A stretch of DNA of 64,000 nt from Reichenbachiella carrageenanivorans (GCF_025639805.1 NZ_CP106735.1:2637501-2701500); one strand, 5' to 3'; positions 1 through 9,037 are shown, numbered from the stretch's first letter. Program-made: numbers and translations. The notes: a model not told the origin generated them from the sequence alone.

Positions 1-16
1 AAACAAACGAAATTCA

Positions 17-1109
17 ATGACATCAGATCAATTGAAAGAAGCAAGGGCCCGAGTGAGTGATCTCCGGGGCTATCTTTGACTACGATACAAAAGTAAGAGA
101 GGTTGAAGAGGAAGAATCCATAACTACACAAGCAGATTTTTGGAATGATCCCAAGCAGGCAGAGGCCATGCTCAAGCAAATCAAAGCCAAGAAAATTTGG
201 ACAGACGGTTTTGAAAGGGTAAACAGCCAGTTGGAAGACCTAGAAACACTCTACGAATTTTATGAAGCCGATGAGGTGGAAATGTCCGAAGTAGATGGAG
301 AGTACAAAGAATTTATAGTAGCGCTAGAAGAACTCGAATTTAAGCGCATGCTCAATGGTGAAGAAGATCAGCTAGGAGCAGTGATGGAAATCAACCCAGG
401 CGCCGGCGGAACAGAGAGCCAGGACTGGGCATCTATTCTGATGCGGATGTATATCATGTGGGGTGAGAAAAATGGCTTCAATGTGAAGCAGCTCAACTAT
501 CAAGCAGGTGAAACCGCAGGTCTCAAATCAGCTACGTTGGAGTTTGATGGGCCGTTTGGTTACGGCTATCTCAAGTCCGAAATAGGCGTGCACCGGTTGG
601 TTAGAATCTCCCCGTTCGATTCGGGAGGGAGAAGACATACATCGTTTGTATCTGTCTATGTGTACCCGATCGTGGACGATACCATCGAAATCGAAATTTC
701 TCCAGGAGACATCGAATGGCAGACTTCTAGGTCTGGCGGTGCTGGCGGGCAGAATGTAAACAAGGTGGAAACGAAAGTGCAGCTTACTCACAAGCCTTCA
801 GGGATTGTGATTGTGTGTTCGATCGAACGTTCGCAGCTTGCCAACAAAGAGCACGCCATGAAAATGCTGAAGTCTCGTCTATATCAGATTGAAGTAGACA
901 AGCGCAACGAAAAGCGAGATGAGATAGAAAGCAGTAAAATGAAAATCGACTTTGGAAGTCAAATTAGAAATTACGTATTACACCCCTATAAATTGATCAA
1001 GGATGCTCGCACAGGTGTGGAGCGGACAGATGTGCAGAATGTGTTGGATGGTGATTTGGAGGATTACATCAAGGCTTTTTTAATGGGTCAGGGATTAGAA
1101 ACCGATTAA
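17..1109 (+). CDS. prfB: Peptide chain release factor 2 (programmed +1 frameshift)
   Basis: Class I release factor that reads UGA and UAA and triggers peptidyl-tRNA hydrolysis on the ribosome. The gene starts with ATG at 17. Twenty codons in that frame lead to CTT TGA C at 74-80, where the frame ends at a UGA. Coding resumes in the +1 frame from GAC at 78 and runs to TAA at 1107-1109, so the full product is about 363 residues, the usual RF2 length. The catalytic GGQ lies near residues 243-245 and the RF2-type recognition tripeptide SPF near 198-200; SPF separates RF2 from RF1. A naive open reading frame call would start at the out-of-frame GTG at 57 and give a false N-terminus. The next gene begins immediately after the stop, so the two are probably co-transcribed. 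Very sure. Confidence 0.97.
64..80 (+). promoter_or_regulatory. prfB autoregulatory frameshift site
   Basis: CGGGGC, a Shine-Dalgarno-like G-run, sits 4 bases before CTTTGAC, the classic RF2 slippage site where P-site tRNA-Leu moves from CUU to UUU while UGA waits in the A site. When RF2 is scarce the UGA is read slowly and ribosomes shift +1, making more RF2. The CTT TGA C core is identical to the well-studied enterobacterial site; the upstream purine run is weaker (CGGGGC instead of AGGGGG). Confidence 0.93.
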
Positions 1110-1991
1110 ATGATATTAGCAGCCATTGATATTGGTTCGAATGCCGTCAGGCTTCAAATCAATCGACCAATCACCTACAATGGGGTGACCATCTTCAAGA
1201 AACTTCAATACATCCGTTTCCCGTTGAGACTGGGATCGGATGTATTTGAAAATAATCAAATTGGGGATCAAAAATTCAGAGAATTCATCACACTCATGCG
1301 CGCATTTAAGGCCATGATAGACCTGTATAAGGTGGATGAATACTATGCCTGTGCTACTTCAGCGATGCGTGAAGCCGAAAATGGTAATGCTCTAATACAA
1401 GCCGTAAAAGCGGCTTGTGATTTGGATATCAATATCATTAGTGGAGACCTAGAGGCCGAGTTGATCAATCGAGTAATTGCCTTCAATTTGGTCGAAGATC
1501 AGCAATATCTGCATATTGATGTAGGGGGAGGTAGTACAGAGCTTACGCTCTACAGAGGAGAAGTCAAAAATGTATCTAAATCTTTTCCGATCGGAACGGT
1601 CCGGCTACTTAAGCATTCTGAGCGCGTAGGTACTTGGGATGAAATGCTCCAATGGATCATCGATCACAAAGGCAAGGTGGGACATTTGATAGCTATAGGT
1701 ACTGGAGGTAACATTCGTAAGCTTTACGAATTGACCAACAAAGAGAAGGGTAAATACATTGGGATACAGAAGCTGGAAGAGGAACTCGAAATATTGAAAA
1801 ACATGCCTTATGAAGAGCGTGTGGTCAATCTACAGCTCAACGAAGACCGTGCCGACGTAATTATCCCCGCCTCAGAAATTTATATTTCTATTATGAAAAA
1901 GGCTGGTGCACGCAAGATCATGGTGCCCGATGTAGGGCTCAAAGATGGTATTATCAGCTATCTTTATGACAAGAACCAAGTGTCCTCATAA
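1110..1991 (+). CDS. Ppx/GppA family phosphatase
   Basis: Member of the exopolyphosphatase / guanosine-pentaphosphate phosphatase family (ASKHA ATPase fold), which hydrolyses polyphosphate or pppGpp. The phosphate-1 loop DIGSNAVRLQI is at residues 6-16 and the phosphate-2 loop HIDVGGGSTEL at 135-145. The 293-residue length equals the two-domain catalytic core; the C-terminal HD-like domain of E. coli Ppx is absent, as in other short Ppx/GppA proteins. The ATG abuts the prfB stop codon, which suggests one transcript. Whether polyphosphate or pppGpp is the substrate cannot be told from the sequence. Confidence 0.88.
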   Translation: MILAAIDIGSNAVRLQINRPITYNGVTIFKKLQYIRFPLRLGSDVFENNQIGDQKFREFITLMRAFKAMIDLYKVDEYYACATSAMREAENGNALIQAVKAACDLDINIISGDLEAELINRVIAFNLVEDQQYLHIDVGGGSTELTLYRGEVKNVSKSFPIGTVRLLKHSERVGTWDEMLQWIIDHKGKVGHLIAIGTGGNIRKLYELTNKEKGKYIGIQKLEEELEILKNMPYEERVVNLQLNEDRADVIIPASEIYISIMKKAGARKIMVPDVGLKDGIISYLYDKNQVSS

Positions 1992-2011
1992 AGCAATCTT
2001 CAGTTTTCCTC

Positions 2012-3340
2012 ATGGATATTTCTACCAAGATCAAAGCCGTTTCTGAATTTATCAAAATAGACATCTGGCGCAGTACAGATCGTACCGGATGGAAGGGGTT
2101 CAGGTTGCGTGTGCTTAAAATCTTGGTTATTACCGCTCAGGAGTTCAAAAAAGACAAAATTGTACTCCAAGCCTCAGCGCTTACCTACCTTACCATTCTG
2201 TCGATCGTGCCCGTAGTGGCCATGCTTATTGGGATATCCAAAGGCTTTGGGATCGAAAAATTGATCCGATCGGAGTTAGACAAGATTTTCTTTGGGCAGG
2301 AAGTGGTCAGAGAAACCATCTTTGAGTTTGCACAAAACATGCTCAACAATAACAAAGGGGATTTGATCATTGGGATCTCCATAGTGGTGTTGTTTTTTAC
2401 TGTGATGAAACTGCTCAACAACATAGAGGAGGTATTCAATAGCATCTGGGGCAAGCTCAAAGGGAGAAATATCATTCGAAAATTCACGGATTATCTAGCC
2501 ATCATCGTGATCTCTCCAGTACTGATCATACTATCTAGTGGCGTGACGATATTCGTACAAAACCAATTGCAACTCATTGGTAGAGGGGTGCAGATGGAGT
2601 CGGTAGTTTCCCCTTTGGCGGCCTTCTTTGTGCAGTTGTCTTCTTACGTGCTGATTTGGCTGCTGTTTACGATGATTTACGTGATCATGCCCAATACCAA
2701 AGTGAAAATAGGGTATGGACTGATCGCTGGGGTGATCGCTGGTACACTCTTTCAGTTGCTGCAGAAGGGCTTCATTACCTTTTCATTTTTGATGGGCAAT
2801 TATGGAGCGGTATATGGTGGATTGGCTGTACTGCCTTTGTTCTTTATTTTCTGTCAGTTGAGCTGGGTGATCGTCTGTATAGGAGGGGAGCTGTCTTATG
2901 CAATTCAAAAGGTGGATGAGTACATTCCAGATGAGAAAGAGGTAAAATTTAGCATGTCCGAAAAAAATAAGATCGCACTAGTGATCGTACATACCATCGT
3001 AAAAGCTTTTGAAAACGATGAAGAACCATGGACGAAAAAGCGTCTGGCTATTTGTTTAGAAATCCCACATCGATTTGTCAGCAATACGGTAAATAGACTG
3101 GTGAGTGCGGGAATTTTGTCGAGAAGTCTGAGTGTACATGGAGGAAACTATATGTACTTGCCCGCCCTTGATATTAATAAAATTGACATCAATTTGGTGT
3201 TGAGGAAACTAGAAGAAGATGGAGAACGCAACCTACACCGCTCCAAAGTCAAAACCCTTCCTGTCATAGAAGAGTCCCTCAAGGCACTGTATGCGGATTT
3301 GTCGAAGTCCAAAGACAATAAATGCCTAAAAGACATTTGA
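2012..3340 (+). CDS. YihY/BrkB family inner-membrane protein
   Basis: A 442-residue membrane protein with about six hydrophobic helices between residues 45 and 300, in the pattern of the YihY/BrkB family (the family was once wrongly called ribonuclease BN). An early motif KIVLQASALTYLTILSIVP matches the conserved first helix region. The C-terminal 130 residues are soluble and contain a winged-helix-like stretch around 335-375, a common extension in Bacteroidota members. It follows the Ppx gene by 20 bases on the same strand. The family's role is unsettled; transport or envelope functions have been suggested. Confidence 0.88.
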   Translation: MDISTKIKAVSEFIKIDIWRSTDRTGWKGFRLRVLKILVITAQEFKKDKIVLQASALTYLTILSIVPVVAMLIGISKGFGIEKLIRSELDKIFFGQEVVRETIFEFAQNMLNNNKGDLIIGISIVVLFFTVMKLLNNIEEVFNSIWGKLKGRNIIRKFTDYLAIIVISPVLIILSSGVTIFVQNQLQLIGRGVQMESVVSPLAAFFVQLSSYVLIWLLFTMIYVIMPNTKVKIGYGLIAGVIAGTLFQLLQKGFITFSFLMGNYGAVYGGLAVLPLFFIFCQLSWVIVCIGGELSYAIQKVDEYIPDEKEVKFSMSEKNKIALVIVHTIVKAFENDEEPWTKKRLAICLEIPHRFVSNTVNRLVSAGILSRSLSVHGGNYMYLPALDINKIDINLVLRKLEEDGERNLHRSKVKTLPVIEESLKALYADLSKSKDNKCLKDI

Positions 3341-3376
3341 TGACATTGATATTTTAAAATTCATTGTTGAAATAGT

Positions 3377-3384
3377 TATATTTG
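3377..3384 (+). promoter_or_regulatory. Putative Bacteroidota -7 element
   Basis: TATATTTG matches the TAnnTTTG element read by the primary sigma factor of Bacteroidota. It lies 33 bases before the ATG of the lipoprotein gene at 3418. No convincing -33 TTTG is present at the expected distance, so this is only a candidate. Confidence 0.4.
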
Positions 3385-3417
3385 CTAGCCAGCAGCAGAT
3401 TTTAAAACTAAGGAACA

Positions 3418-4737
3418 ATGAAGCACTCCTCTAAACTCTCTCTGCGAAGAAGCATATATATTATATGCTTGTCGCTAATTGTACAATCATGTTTTTTTCA
3501 AAAAGATGAAGAGCCTCCCGATGATGACGGTGATGGAATCGAAAATGCAGTAGACAATTGCCCTGGACTACCCAATCCCGATCAGGCTGATGCCAATGAA
3601 GATGGTATCGGAGATGCTTGTGAAGGTGACATGGACGAAGATGGGGTGTTGGACTATCTGGACAATTGCCCTGAAACCGCCAATGAAGACCAGGCCGATT
3701 TTGATGGAGACGGTATCGGAGATCTCTGTGATGAGACTACGGTCACCGAAGACCAAGTCAATATCCAAAGCGCGCTAGATATTACTTTCAACAACATCAG
3801 GAATCTCAAAAATGGAGATGGTTTGGATGTGGTATTAGAAGATCTGATGGGATTTTCTAATGGAGAAATGGATGAAGAATTATGGGTAGATGCTTTGACG
3901 GCCAAACTAGGTGAGGCCCTAGGTTTAGACGAAGAAGGTGAGCAGGGTATCGACCTGAACCAAATGGGAGGGGTTTATACGTTCAAAAAGTCGGATAGTA
4001 CCTGGATCAAAAACAGCTCCTCTACGAGTGTACTCGAATTGAAATTTCCGACGGCACAGAACAAGACAACAGCCAATGGGCAATTGCTACTCGAAAACTA
4101 CAAGGATCAGACGCAGAGCCAAGCGGTAGGGGAGGAAAGTTATAAACTGCCTACGACTTTAGATCTGAGCCTGAGTGTGGATGGGGAGAAGGCTGTAGGT
4201 ATTTCCCTAAAGGAGATAGTCTATGGATCGGGGAGCTGGCCGATACCCCGTAAAGCAGATGTGGAGTTATTCATAGCACCCCATTCCCTGCATTTGGTGA
4301 TCGATAGCGAATCGGATACGAAGTACGATGTGGATCTGGATATATCTACCGAGGATGGTGATTCTTTTGGTGTCGGCATAGAGGTGGAGCTGGCTCACAA
4401 TGATTTTGAAAATATCGTGTTCGAAGAGGATATCAAAAAGCTTAAGGCTGAGATACGTTTGCAACACCTCACCATCGTGTCGGTGTCGGATCTAGCAGCT
4501 TTGATTGCTTTAGAAGACCCTACAGAAGCGCAAATCAATGAATTATTGGATTTGGATATTTTGATCAACGATATGAAAGTAGCAGATGTGAAGTTTAGCG
4601 AAAGCGAAGAGATCTTGTATCTCGTATTCAAAGACGATAGTAGCGAAGATGCATTCAATTATTTCGAGGACTTCTTCAACGATGTGCTCGCCATGGTAGA
4701 GGACTATACAGGAGATCTTTTTGCCGAAGAAGAATAA
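3418..4737 (+). CDS. Lipoprotein with thrombospondin type 3 Ca-binding repeats
   Basis: A 439-residue secreted lipoprotein. A basic N-terminus and hydrophobic stretch end in the lipobox IVQSC, making Cys25 the lipidated residue. Residues 33-105 carry aspartate-rich type 3 repeats (DDDGDGIENAVDNCP and DEDGVLDYLDNCP are examples), which bind Ca2+ and stiffen surface proteins. The remaining 330 residues are acidic, rich in beta-strand-like sequence and match no family I recognise. No type IX sorting domain is visible at the C-terminus, so it is more likely anchored by its lipid. It has its own likely promoter and a strong terminator, so it appears to be a single-gene unit. Function unknown. Confidence 0.8.
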   Translation: MKHSSKLSLRRSIYIICLSLIVQSCFFQKDEEPPDDDGDGIENAVDNCPGLPNPDQADANEDGIGDACEGDMDEDGVLDYLDNCPETANEDQADFDGDGIGDLCDETTVTEDQVNIQSALDITFNNIRNLKNGDGLDVVLEDLMGFSNGEMDEELWVDALTAKLGEALGLDEEGEQGIDLNQMGGVYTFKKSDSTWIKNSSSTSVLELKFPTAQNKTTANGQLLLENYKDQTQSQAVGEESYKLPTTLDLSLSVDGEKAVGISLKEIVYGSGSWPIPRKADVELFIAPHSLHLVIDSESDTKYDVDLDISTEDGDSFGVGIEVELAHNDFENIVFEEDIKKLKAEIRLQHLTIVSVSDLAALIALEDPTEAQINELLDLDILINDMKVADVKFSESEEILYLVFKDDSSEDAFNYFEDFFNDVLAMVEDYTGDLFAEEE

Positions 4738-4760
4738 TTTCTTTTCCTGACTAGGAAGAG

Positions 4761-4800
4761 CGGTGGCTATGACTGAAAAGACATAGTCACCGTTTTTTTT
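4761..4800 (+). terminator. Rho-independent terminator
   Basis: CGGTGGCTATG (4761-4771) pairs with CATAGTCACCG (4782-4792) with one G-T wobble, followed by eight T residues. It ends the lipoprotein transcript just before the convergent DUF4442 gene. Confidence 0.88.
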
Positions 4801-4819
4801 ATACTCTATAAGTATAGGT

Positions 4820-5317
4820 TTATTTCTGCTTGCGTTGTTTAAACGACCATGTGAAGTGAAATACAGCCACTACGGTGCCGTCGGCTGTTTTGCCTTCGGT
4901 TCTTAATTTTACCGTTTCTGATTCGCCAGAGGAAAGGCACTTGGCCACGGCATCAAATACTTTTTGCCCTTCGCTGCAGGTAAAGTCTACCCTAGAATTG
5001 GCCCGCTTGATAAACTCCCCATCCATGCCTACGATGATCAGCGCCACGCTGGGTTTGATGCCTTCTATAGCCATCAGTGCCAAGGCGCCAGTGGATAGTT
5101 CGGCAGTCATGGCCATCACCGCAAAATACATGGATCGAAAGGGATTTTGATTGAGCCAGCGATGGGCTACTGTGGTGGTGGCGTGATCGGCAGTAAGGGC
5201 GATGGCTTTCATGCCAGCGATCCACCCCATGGGGAGTTTGGTCAGTAAGAATAACCTGAAAAGCCAGACGTTGAGCATACGCTTTTTGAAGCGCTCTTGT
5301 AGGGGAGATAAGTTCAT
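4820..5317 (-). CDS. DUF4442 family hotdog-fold protein (thioesterase-like)
   Basis: About 165 residues, the usual length of DUF4442 proteins, which share the hotdog fold of acyl-CoA thioesterases. The region RWLNQNPFRSMYFAVMAM matches the family's helix motif (typically N-x-x-G/S-x-x-F/Y-x-x-A/S). The reading frame extends to a TTG at 5338, but ATG at 5317 gives a natural N-terminus and is preferred. It converges on the terminator of the upstream lipoprotein gene. A fatty-acyl thioesterase activity is inferred from the fold only. Confidence 0.75.
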   Translation of the reverse strand: MNLSPLQERFKKRMLNVWLFRLFLLTKLPMGWIAGMKAIALTADHATTTVAHRWLNQNPFRSMYFAVMAMTAELSTGALALMAIEGIKPSVALIIVGMDGEFIKRANSRVDFTCSEGQKVFDAVAKCLSSGESETVKLRTEGKTADGTVVAVFHFTWSFKQRKQK

Positions 5318-5338
5318 CGTATATGGGGTAAATGTCAA

Positions 5339-5640
5339 TGGTATGTTTTTGTGAATCTAATCATTTTCAATCAGGATGGCCAATGGGATCGGTGAGGTCT
5401 CATCGCTGGTGCCTTGTCCTCAAGTCTCAGAATCTCATAAAATTTTTATTAAAACGTTGATTCGTTGGTTTTGCTGCGTGCCAGGGCTCGTTGTAGTATA
5501 GCTGATATTTGGAACTCAAATGACATGAGCTATTCTTGTTTAGCTGCTATTAGGTTATGAATAGCCAGATAGTTATTCTAATATTAATCTTTAATAAAAA
5601 CATAAGGGATATATCAACCACTGGTGTGTTATATTCGGAT
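5339..5640. other. Intergenic stretch without a gene
   Basis: About 300 bases with no supported reading frame on either strand. It contains a short inverted repeat, GCTATTC (5529-5535) with GAATAGC (5559-5565), and becomes AT-rich toward its right end, where the accessory region starts. I see no complete left partner for the cassette-type end at 5641, so if an attC-like site once preceded it, it is not recognisable. Confidence 0.6.
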
Positions 5641-5648
5641 GTTAGAGT
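5641..5648 (+). repeat. Cassette-type left end (R'-like box)
   Basis: GTTAGAGT here is the perfect reverse complement of ACTCTAAC at 6451-6458. The two boxes bracket the gene at 5667-6446 with only 18 and 4 bases of slack. This is the layout expected for an integron cassette, where the R' remnant precedes the gene and the complementary R'' follows it. Confidence 0.5.
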
Positions 5649-5666
5649 TAACTAGATTATATTAAT

Positions 5667-6446
5667 TTGTCTTTTTCCACCAAAATTTCGAAAGTAATTG
5701 AATCAGCGAAAATAGAGCTTATTCATCCCGTAATGGACTACATCAATGATGAGAATGAATATCGGAAATTTGTTTTCACCATTCTATTTAAGGTTACAAA
5801 CGGATTGGAAACTGTAAATACTCTTTATAGTCAACTCAACAATAAACCACAATTTTCCGATACGATTTTCATCTCTTTAAGAGCACTCTTGGCAGATAAG
5901 ATTACAATGGACTACCTACTCTTTAAATCTGATTTCAAGAACGAAAACGTACATGATAAGCTTGAGTGGTTAAAATATGACCACATTAAGTACACTCTAA
6001 ATAATTTGAAGATTTTTAAATCTATATACGAAACTGATGACAAGAAAATACAAGAGAAGAGAGATGATTTAAAATCAGCGTTTCCAAATTATTTTGATTC
6101 AGGTGGCAATCTGAAAAAACAATATGACAAACTGCCAACTATTGGACATATGGCAAAAGAAATTATTGCGGGTACACCCAATAATTCAAAATTTCAATCA
6201 CACCTAATCTTATCCTTTGAACATTATGATATTTATTCTAAATACGAACATCTAGGTCAGTTAACTCCATATCTAGTTTTTAGAGGGTATAAAGATCAAG
6301 AACAAGACTCCATATCAACTGAAATACAGAACTGCATAAAAATATTAGTAGATTTTATAGCAGACCTAATAACGGAATTCCATGAACCTGAATTTATTGA
6401 GCGTACTGACTACTGGACTAACATTAAAAAACTGACCTCAGATTAA
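5667..6446 (+). CDS. Hypothetical protein, weakly DUF5677-like
   Basis: A 259-residue, charged, AT-rich-coded protein with no signal peptide or membrane helix. It is predicted mostly helical. The segment IYSKYEHLGQLTPYL around residue 195 resembles the Y-K-x-L-S/E-x-x-H type motif of DUF5677 and related proteins of mobile regions, but I cannot confirm the family. The start is TTG at 5667: an in-frame TAG at 5652 lies just upstream and the next in-frame ATG is 22 codons in. It sits alone between complementary GTTAGAGT and ACTCTAAC boxes, so it looks like the first cargo gene of the cassette-like array. Confidence 0.7.
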   Translation: MSFSTKISKVIESAKIELIHPVMDYINDENEYRKFVFTILFKVTNGLETVNTLYSQLNNKPQFSDTIFISLRALLADKITMDYLLFKSDFKNENVHDKLEWLKYDHIKYTLNNLKIFKSIYETDDKKIQEKRDDLKSAFPNYFDSGGNLKKQYDKLPTIGHMAKEIIAGTPNNSKFQSHLILSFEHYDIYSKYEHLGQLTPYLVFRGYKDQEQDSISTEIQNCIKILVDFIADLITEFHEPEFIERTDYWTNIKKLTSD

Positions 6447-6450
6447 AATA

Positions 6451-6642
6451 ACTCTAACATGCTGTGATCAAATCATGGCGGTTCGGAGGTGAATGAAAGT
6501 TCTCTGTATTCTGGAAGCCCCGCATATCTCAGATTAGCTCTATGGAATCAAAAAGGAATAGCGCAAATCAGAGATTTGGCTATTTTGTTAAGGAAACATT
6601 ATCTTCACCAAAAGCCACGATTGATACAGTGGCGATAGCAAG
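6451..6642 (+). repeat. attC-like element E1
   Basis: About 190 bases between the gene ends. The outer left box is CTCTAAC (6452-6458). The left arm CTGTGATCAAATCATGGC (6462-6479) pairs with the right arm GCCACGATTGATACAGT (6614-6630) with a few bulges. The right end is GATAGCAAG (6634-6642). Inside is a perfect small hairpin CAAATC-AGA-GATTTG (6564-6578). It shares roughly 80% identity with E4 at 10264-10458, including the order of all inner motifs. The arm geometry is like an integron attC site, though longer than most. Confidence 0.6.
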
Positions 6643-6648
6643 AATACG

Positions 6649-7623
6649 ATGTACAATCCTGATAATAAGTACGAAATTGGAACTGAGTTTTTCTTGCTTT
6701 CATTTTTAGATCCATTTCAGATATTACATTCTGGTGATATCAAAGGATATATTGAAGAGCTAAAAGAAAACAACTCAAAAGATCAGAGCAATATTTATTT
6801 TATCCTTCGAAGACCAAAGATTTGCCTAATTCCTGAAAGTTTTAAAACACAAGGAACTTTGGTTTCAATGGATTTCGAAGTTTGGAATAAGCGAGATAGG
6901 CTAATTCTCACATCTCAGATGAACTTTCCAATGATGCAAGGTAAAATAAGTATGGAAAGTGAATATCCATTTACCAAATTCAAACTAGTAGACACTCAAG
7001 GAAATTCTATCTCGAGTAGACCCACTTCAATTATTGGCAACTCCAATCAAGAAATAGGGGAATTTCAATTCCTTTTGGATTATGAGATACTGTACATTGG
7101 TAAATCATATGGAACGGATGGGAATAGAAATTCCCTAGACAGACTAGTAAATCATGAAACCTATCAGCAGATTTTAACAGATTCTATGAACGACCACCCA
7201 GACAAAGAAGTCTTCGTTTTAATAGGAAACTTTGCTCAAAAGTATTTCATGGTGTCTTTGCCCTATGAACAATACCCAGAGAATGATAACGAAGAAATGC
7301 AGCAACATTTTTTCAATAATTCGGGGTTAAACATATCCGAAAGTCAACTTATCTCGGTTACAGAAGGGATGCTAATAAGGTATTTCAGCCCTGAGTACAA
7401 TGAAAAATTCAAAGAAATTTTCCCTTCAAAATCTCATGTTTCTTATTCGAAGCTATTTGATATGAACGTAAGGGCTCTCGCCTTAGAAGTTATCACTGGT
7501 CATGAGCAAACTAATTTCTTCACCAATAAGACTGGGCGATTAAAAAAACACTTCCAGAACTTTGAATTAGTGAAAACTGATGGGCGATTCAATATTTTCG
7601 AAATAGACAATTACTCTTGCTAA
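6649..7623 (+). CDS. GIY-YIG-like domain protein, function unknown
   Basis: A 324-residue soluble protein. Around residues 147-170 it has LYIGKSYGTDGNRNSLDRL followed by VNH, which resembles the YIG half of a GIY-YIG nuclease with its conserved R and H. Near residues 236-252 it has TEGMLIRYFSPEYNEKF, where E and N could be the family's metal-binding Glu and Asn. The N-terminal 140 residues match nothing I know. This would be a divergent GIY-YIG protein; activity is unproved. It sits between element E1 and E2, and its stop codon TAA lies inside the right-hand CTTGCTAAC box (7616-7624). That box is complementary at 8 of 9 positions to GATAGCAAG just before the gene. Confidence 0.65.
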   Translation: MYNPDNKYEIGTEFFLLSFLDPFQILHSGDIKGYIEELKENNSKDQSNIYFILRRPKICLIPESFKTQGTLVSMDFEVWNKRDRLILTSQMNFPMMQGKISMESEYPFTKFKLVDTQGNSISSRPTSIIGNSNQEIGEFQFLLDYEILYIGKSYGTDGNRNSLDRLVNHETYQQILTDSMNDHPDKEVFVLIGNFAQKYFMVSLPYEQYPENDNEEMQQHFFNNSGLNISESQLISVTEGMLIRYFSPEYNEKFKEIFPSKSHVSYSKLFDMNVRALALEVITGHEQTNFFTNKTGRLKKHFQNFELVKTDGRFNIFEIDNYSC

Positions 7624-7782
7624 CATATGCTATGAATGAATGGGGTTTCATGGGTCAGGATATTTTCGTGGGGATTGTGAAGTCCGCCACAAGTTTTAAA
7701 TTTAAATCAAGGTGTGGCTATGTGCGAGACGAGAGGTTAGTGCTTTCTAATCCCCACTCATTATAGCCGGGCGATATCTATG
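7616..7782 (+). repeat. attC-like element E2
   Basis: The left box CTTGCTAAC overlaps the end of the preceding gene. The left arm GCTATGAATGAATGGGG (7629-7645) pairs with CCCCACTCATTATAGC (7752-7767) with one bulge and a mismatch. A second left-arm candidate, GTGGGGATT, pairs perfectly with AATCCCCAC at 7748-7756, so alternative folds exist. The right end GATATCTATG (7773-7782) is complementary at 7 of 10 positions to CACAGCTAAC after the next gene. Confidence 0.55.
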
Positions 7783-7807
7783 ATTTTAAAAAGACGACCG
7801 TAAAAGA

Positions 7808-9037
7808 ATGAAGATAGCGATATTGACACTTGGAACTCGTGGAGACGTTCAACCTTATGCGGTTTTGGGACAGGCACTCAAACAACATGGACATCAAGTA
7901 ACTTTATCAACTGCCAAAAACTTTGAGCAACTTGTAAAATCTTATGACATTGACTTCGCCCCAGTAGAAGCAGACTTTCAAGAAATCTTAAACTCTGACG
8001 AAGGTAAAAAGATGATGAAAGGAAATCCTTTTGCTGTTAAGAGAAATCTAAATACTTGGGTTTATCCACTGATTACAAACTCGTTGACAGAGTTCTACAA
8101 ATTAGCAACGGAAAGCGACATTGTCCTTTATCACGTAAAGACATTGGCGGACAGTTTTGCCGACCAATTTCCGCACAAAATGATTAGAGCTAATGTTTTG
8201 CCTATCGTTGAGCCGACAAGTGAATTTGCAAATCCTGCATTTAGTGGTTTGCCAATACCAAGTTTTCTGAACAAACTGACATACAAATTTTCCAACCTGA
8301 GCATTAAACTTTTATCAAAGCCCATCGGACAATTTAGAGCAAAGTTTGATTTACCTAAAAAGTTTTCAGTTCCGACAGTGAAGAATATTTACGGAATAAG
8401 TTCTCATTTTTTATCAGTTCCGCAAGACTTTCCAGCTCATCCAAAATTCAAGGGATTTTGGTTTGGGACTTCATCAACTGAACTTACAACAGACCTGACA
8501 GACTTCATCAATACAGGAGAACCACCATTGCTATTGACATTTGGAAGTATGCCTTTTAAGAGCAAATTTGATTTGCAGACAGCCATTGTTAAGCTAACAG
8601 AACAATTTGACATAAGAATAATTGTAGTTAAAGGTTGGGGACTTGACCAAACCGAACGACTTGAAAACAATCCCAAGATTAAAGTAATTTCTTCTGCACC
8701 TTATGAAAAGTTATTTCCATTGACAAAGGCAATTATTCATCACGGTGGTATTGGGACAACCGCAGAATGTTTGAGAGCAGGAAAACCATTTCTAATTTGC
8801 CCAATTCTTTACCCTATTGGCGACCAACAATTTTGGGGACAACACGCTTACAAAAAAGGACTTGCAGTTAAACCGACATCCATCAGTAAAATGACAGAAA
8901 AGATATTTTTGCAAAGTATAAATGACCTTTTGACAAACAAGCAACTTTATGACAATGCAAAACAGATACAAAAATCAATTAACAACGAAAACGGACTTGA
9001 AAAAGCGATTAACGAAATAGAAAAAAACCACAGCTAA
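7808..9037 (+). CDS. GT1-family (UDP-glycosyltransferase / MGT type) glycosyltransferase
   Basis: A 409-residue GT-B enzyme that would move a sugar from an activated nucleotide donor to a lipid, sterol-like or small-molecule acceptor. The N-terminal motif MKIAILTLGTRGDVQPY is the hallmark of sterol glucosyltransferases and macrolide-type transferases. The donor-site signature HHGGIGTTAECLRAGKP lies near residues 312-330, followed by a D-Q pair (GDQQFWG). No membrane helices are present. It is a single-gene unit between repeats E2 and E3, and is AT-richer than core genes, consistent with recent acquisition. The acceptor cannot be told from the sequence. Confidence 0.85.
   Translation: MKIAILTLGTRGDVQPYAVLGQALKQHGHQVTLSTAKNFEQLVKSYDIDFAPVEADFQEILNSDEGKKMMKGNPFAVKRNLNTWVYPLITNSLTEFYKLATESDIVLYHVKTLADSFADQFPHKMIRANVLPIVEPTSEFANPAFSGLPIPSFLNKLTYKFSNLSIKLLSKPIGQFRAKFDLPKKFSVPTVKNIYGISSHFLSVPQDFPAHPKFKGFWFGTSSTELTTDLTDFINTGEPPLLLTFGSMPFKSKFDLQTAIVKLTEQFDIRIIVVKGWGLDQTERLENNPKIKVISSAPYEKLFPLTKAIIHHGGIGTTAECLRAGKPFLICPILYPIGDQQFWGQHAYKKGLAVKPTSISKMTEKIFLQSINDLLTNKQLYDNAKQIQKSINNENGLEKAINEIEKNHS

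Noticed and set aside
2012..3340. Calling the YihY/BrkB gene ribonuclease BN
   Set aside because: That name came from a historical misassignment; the protein is an integral membrane protein without a nuclease motif.
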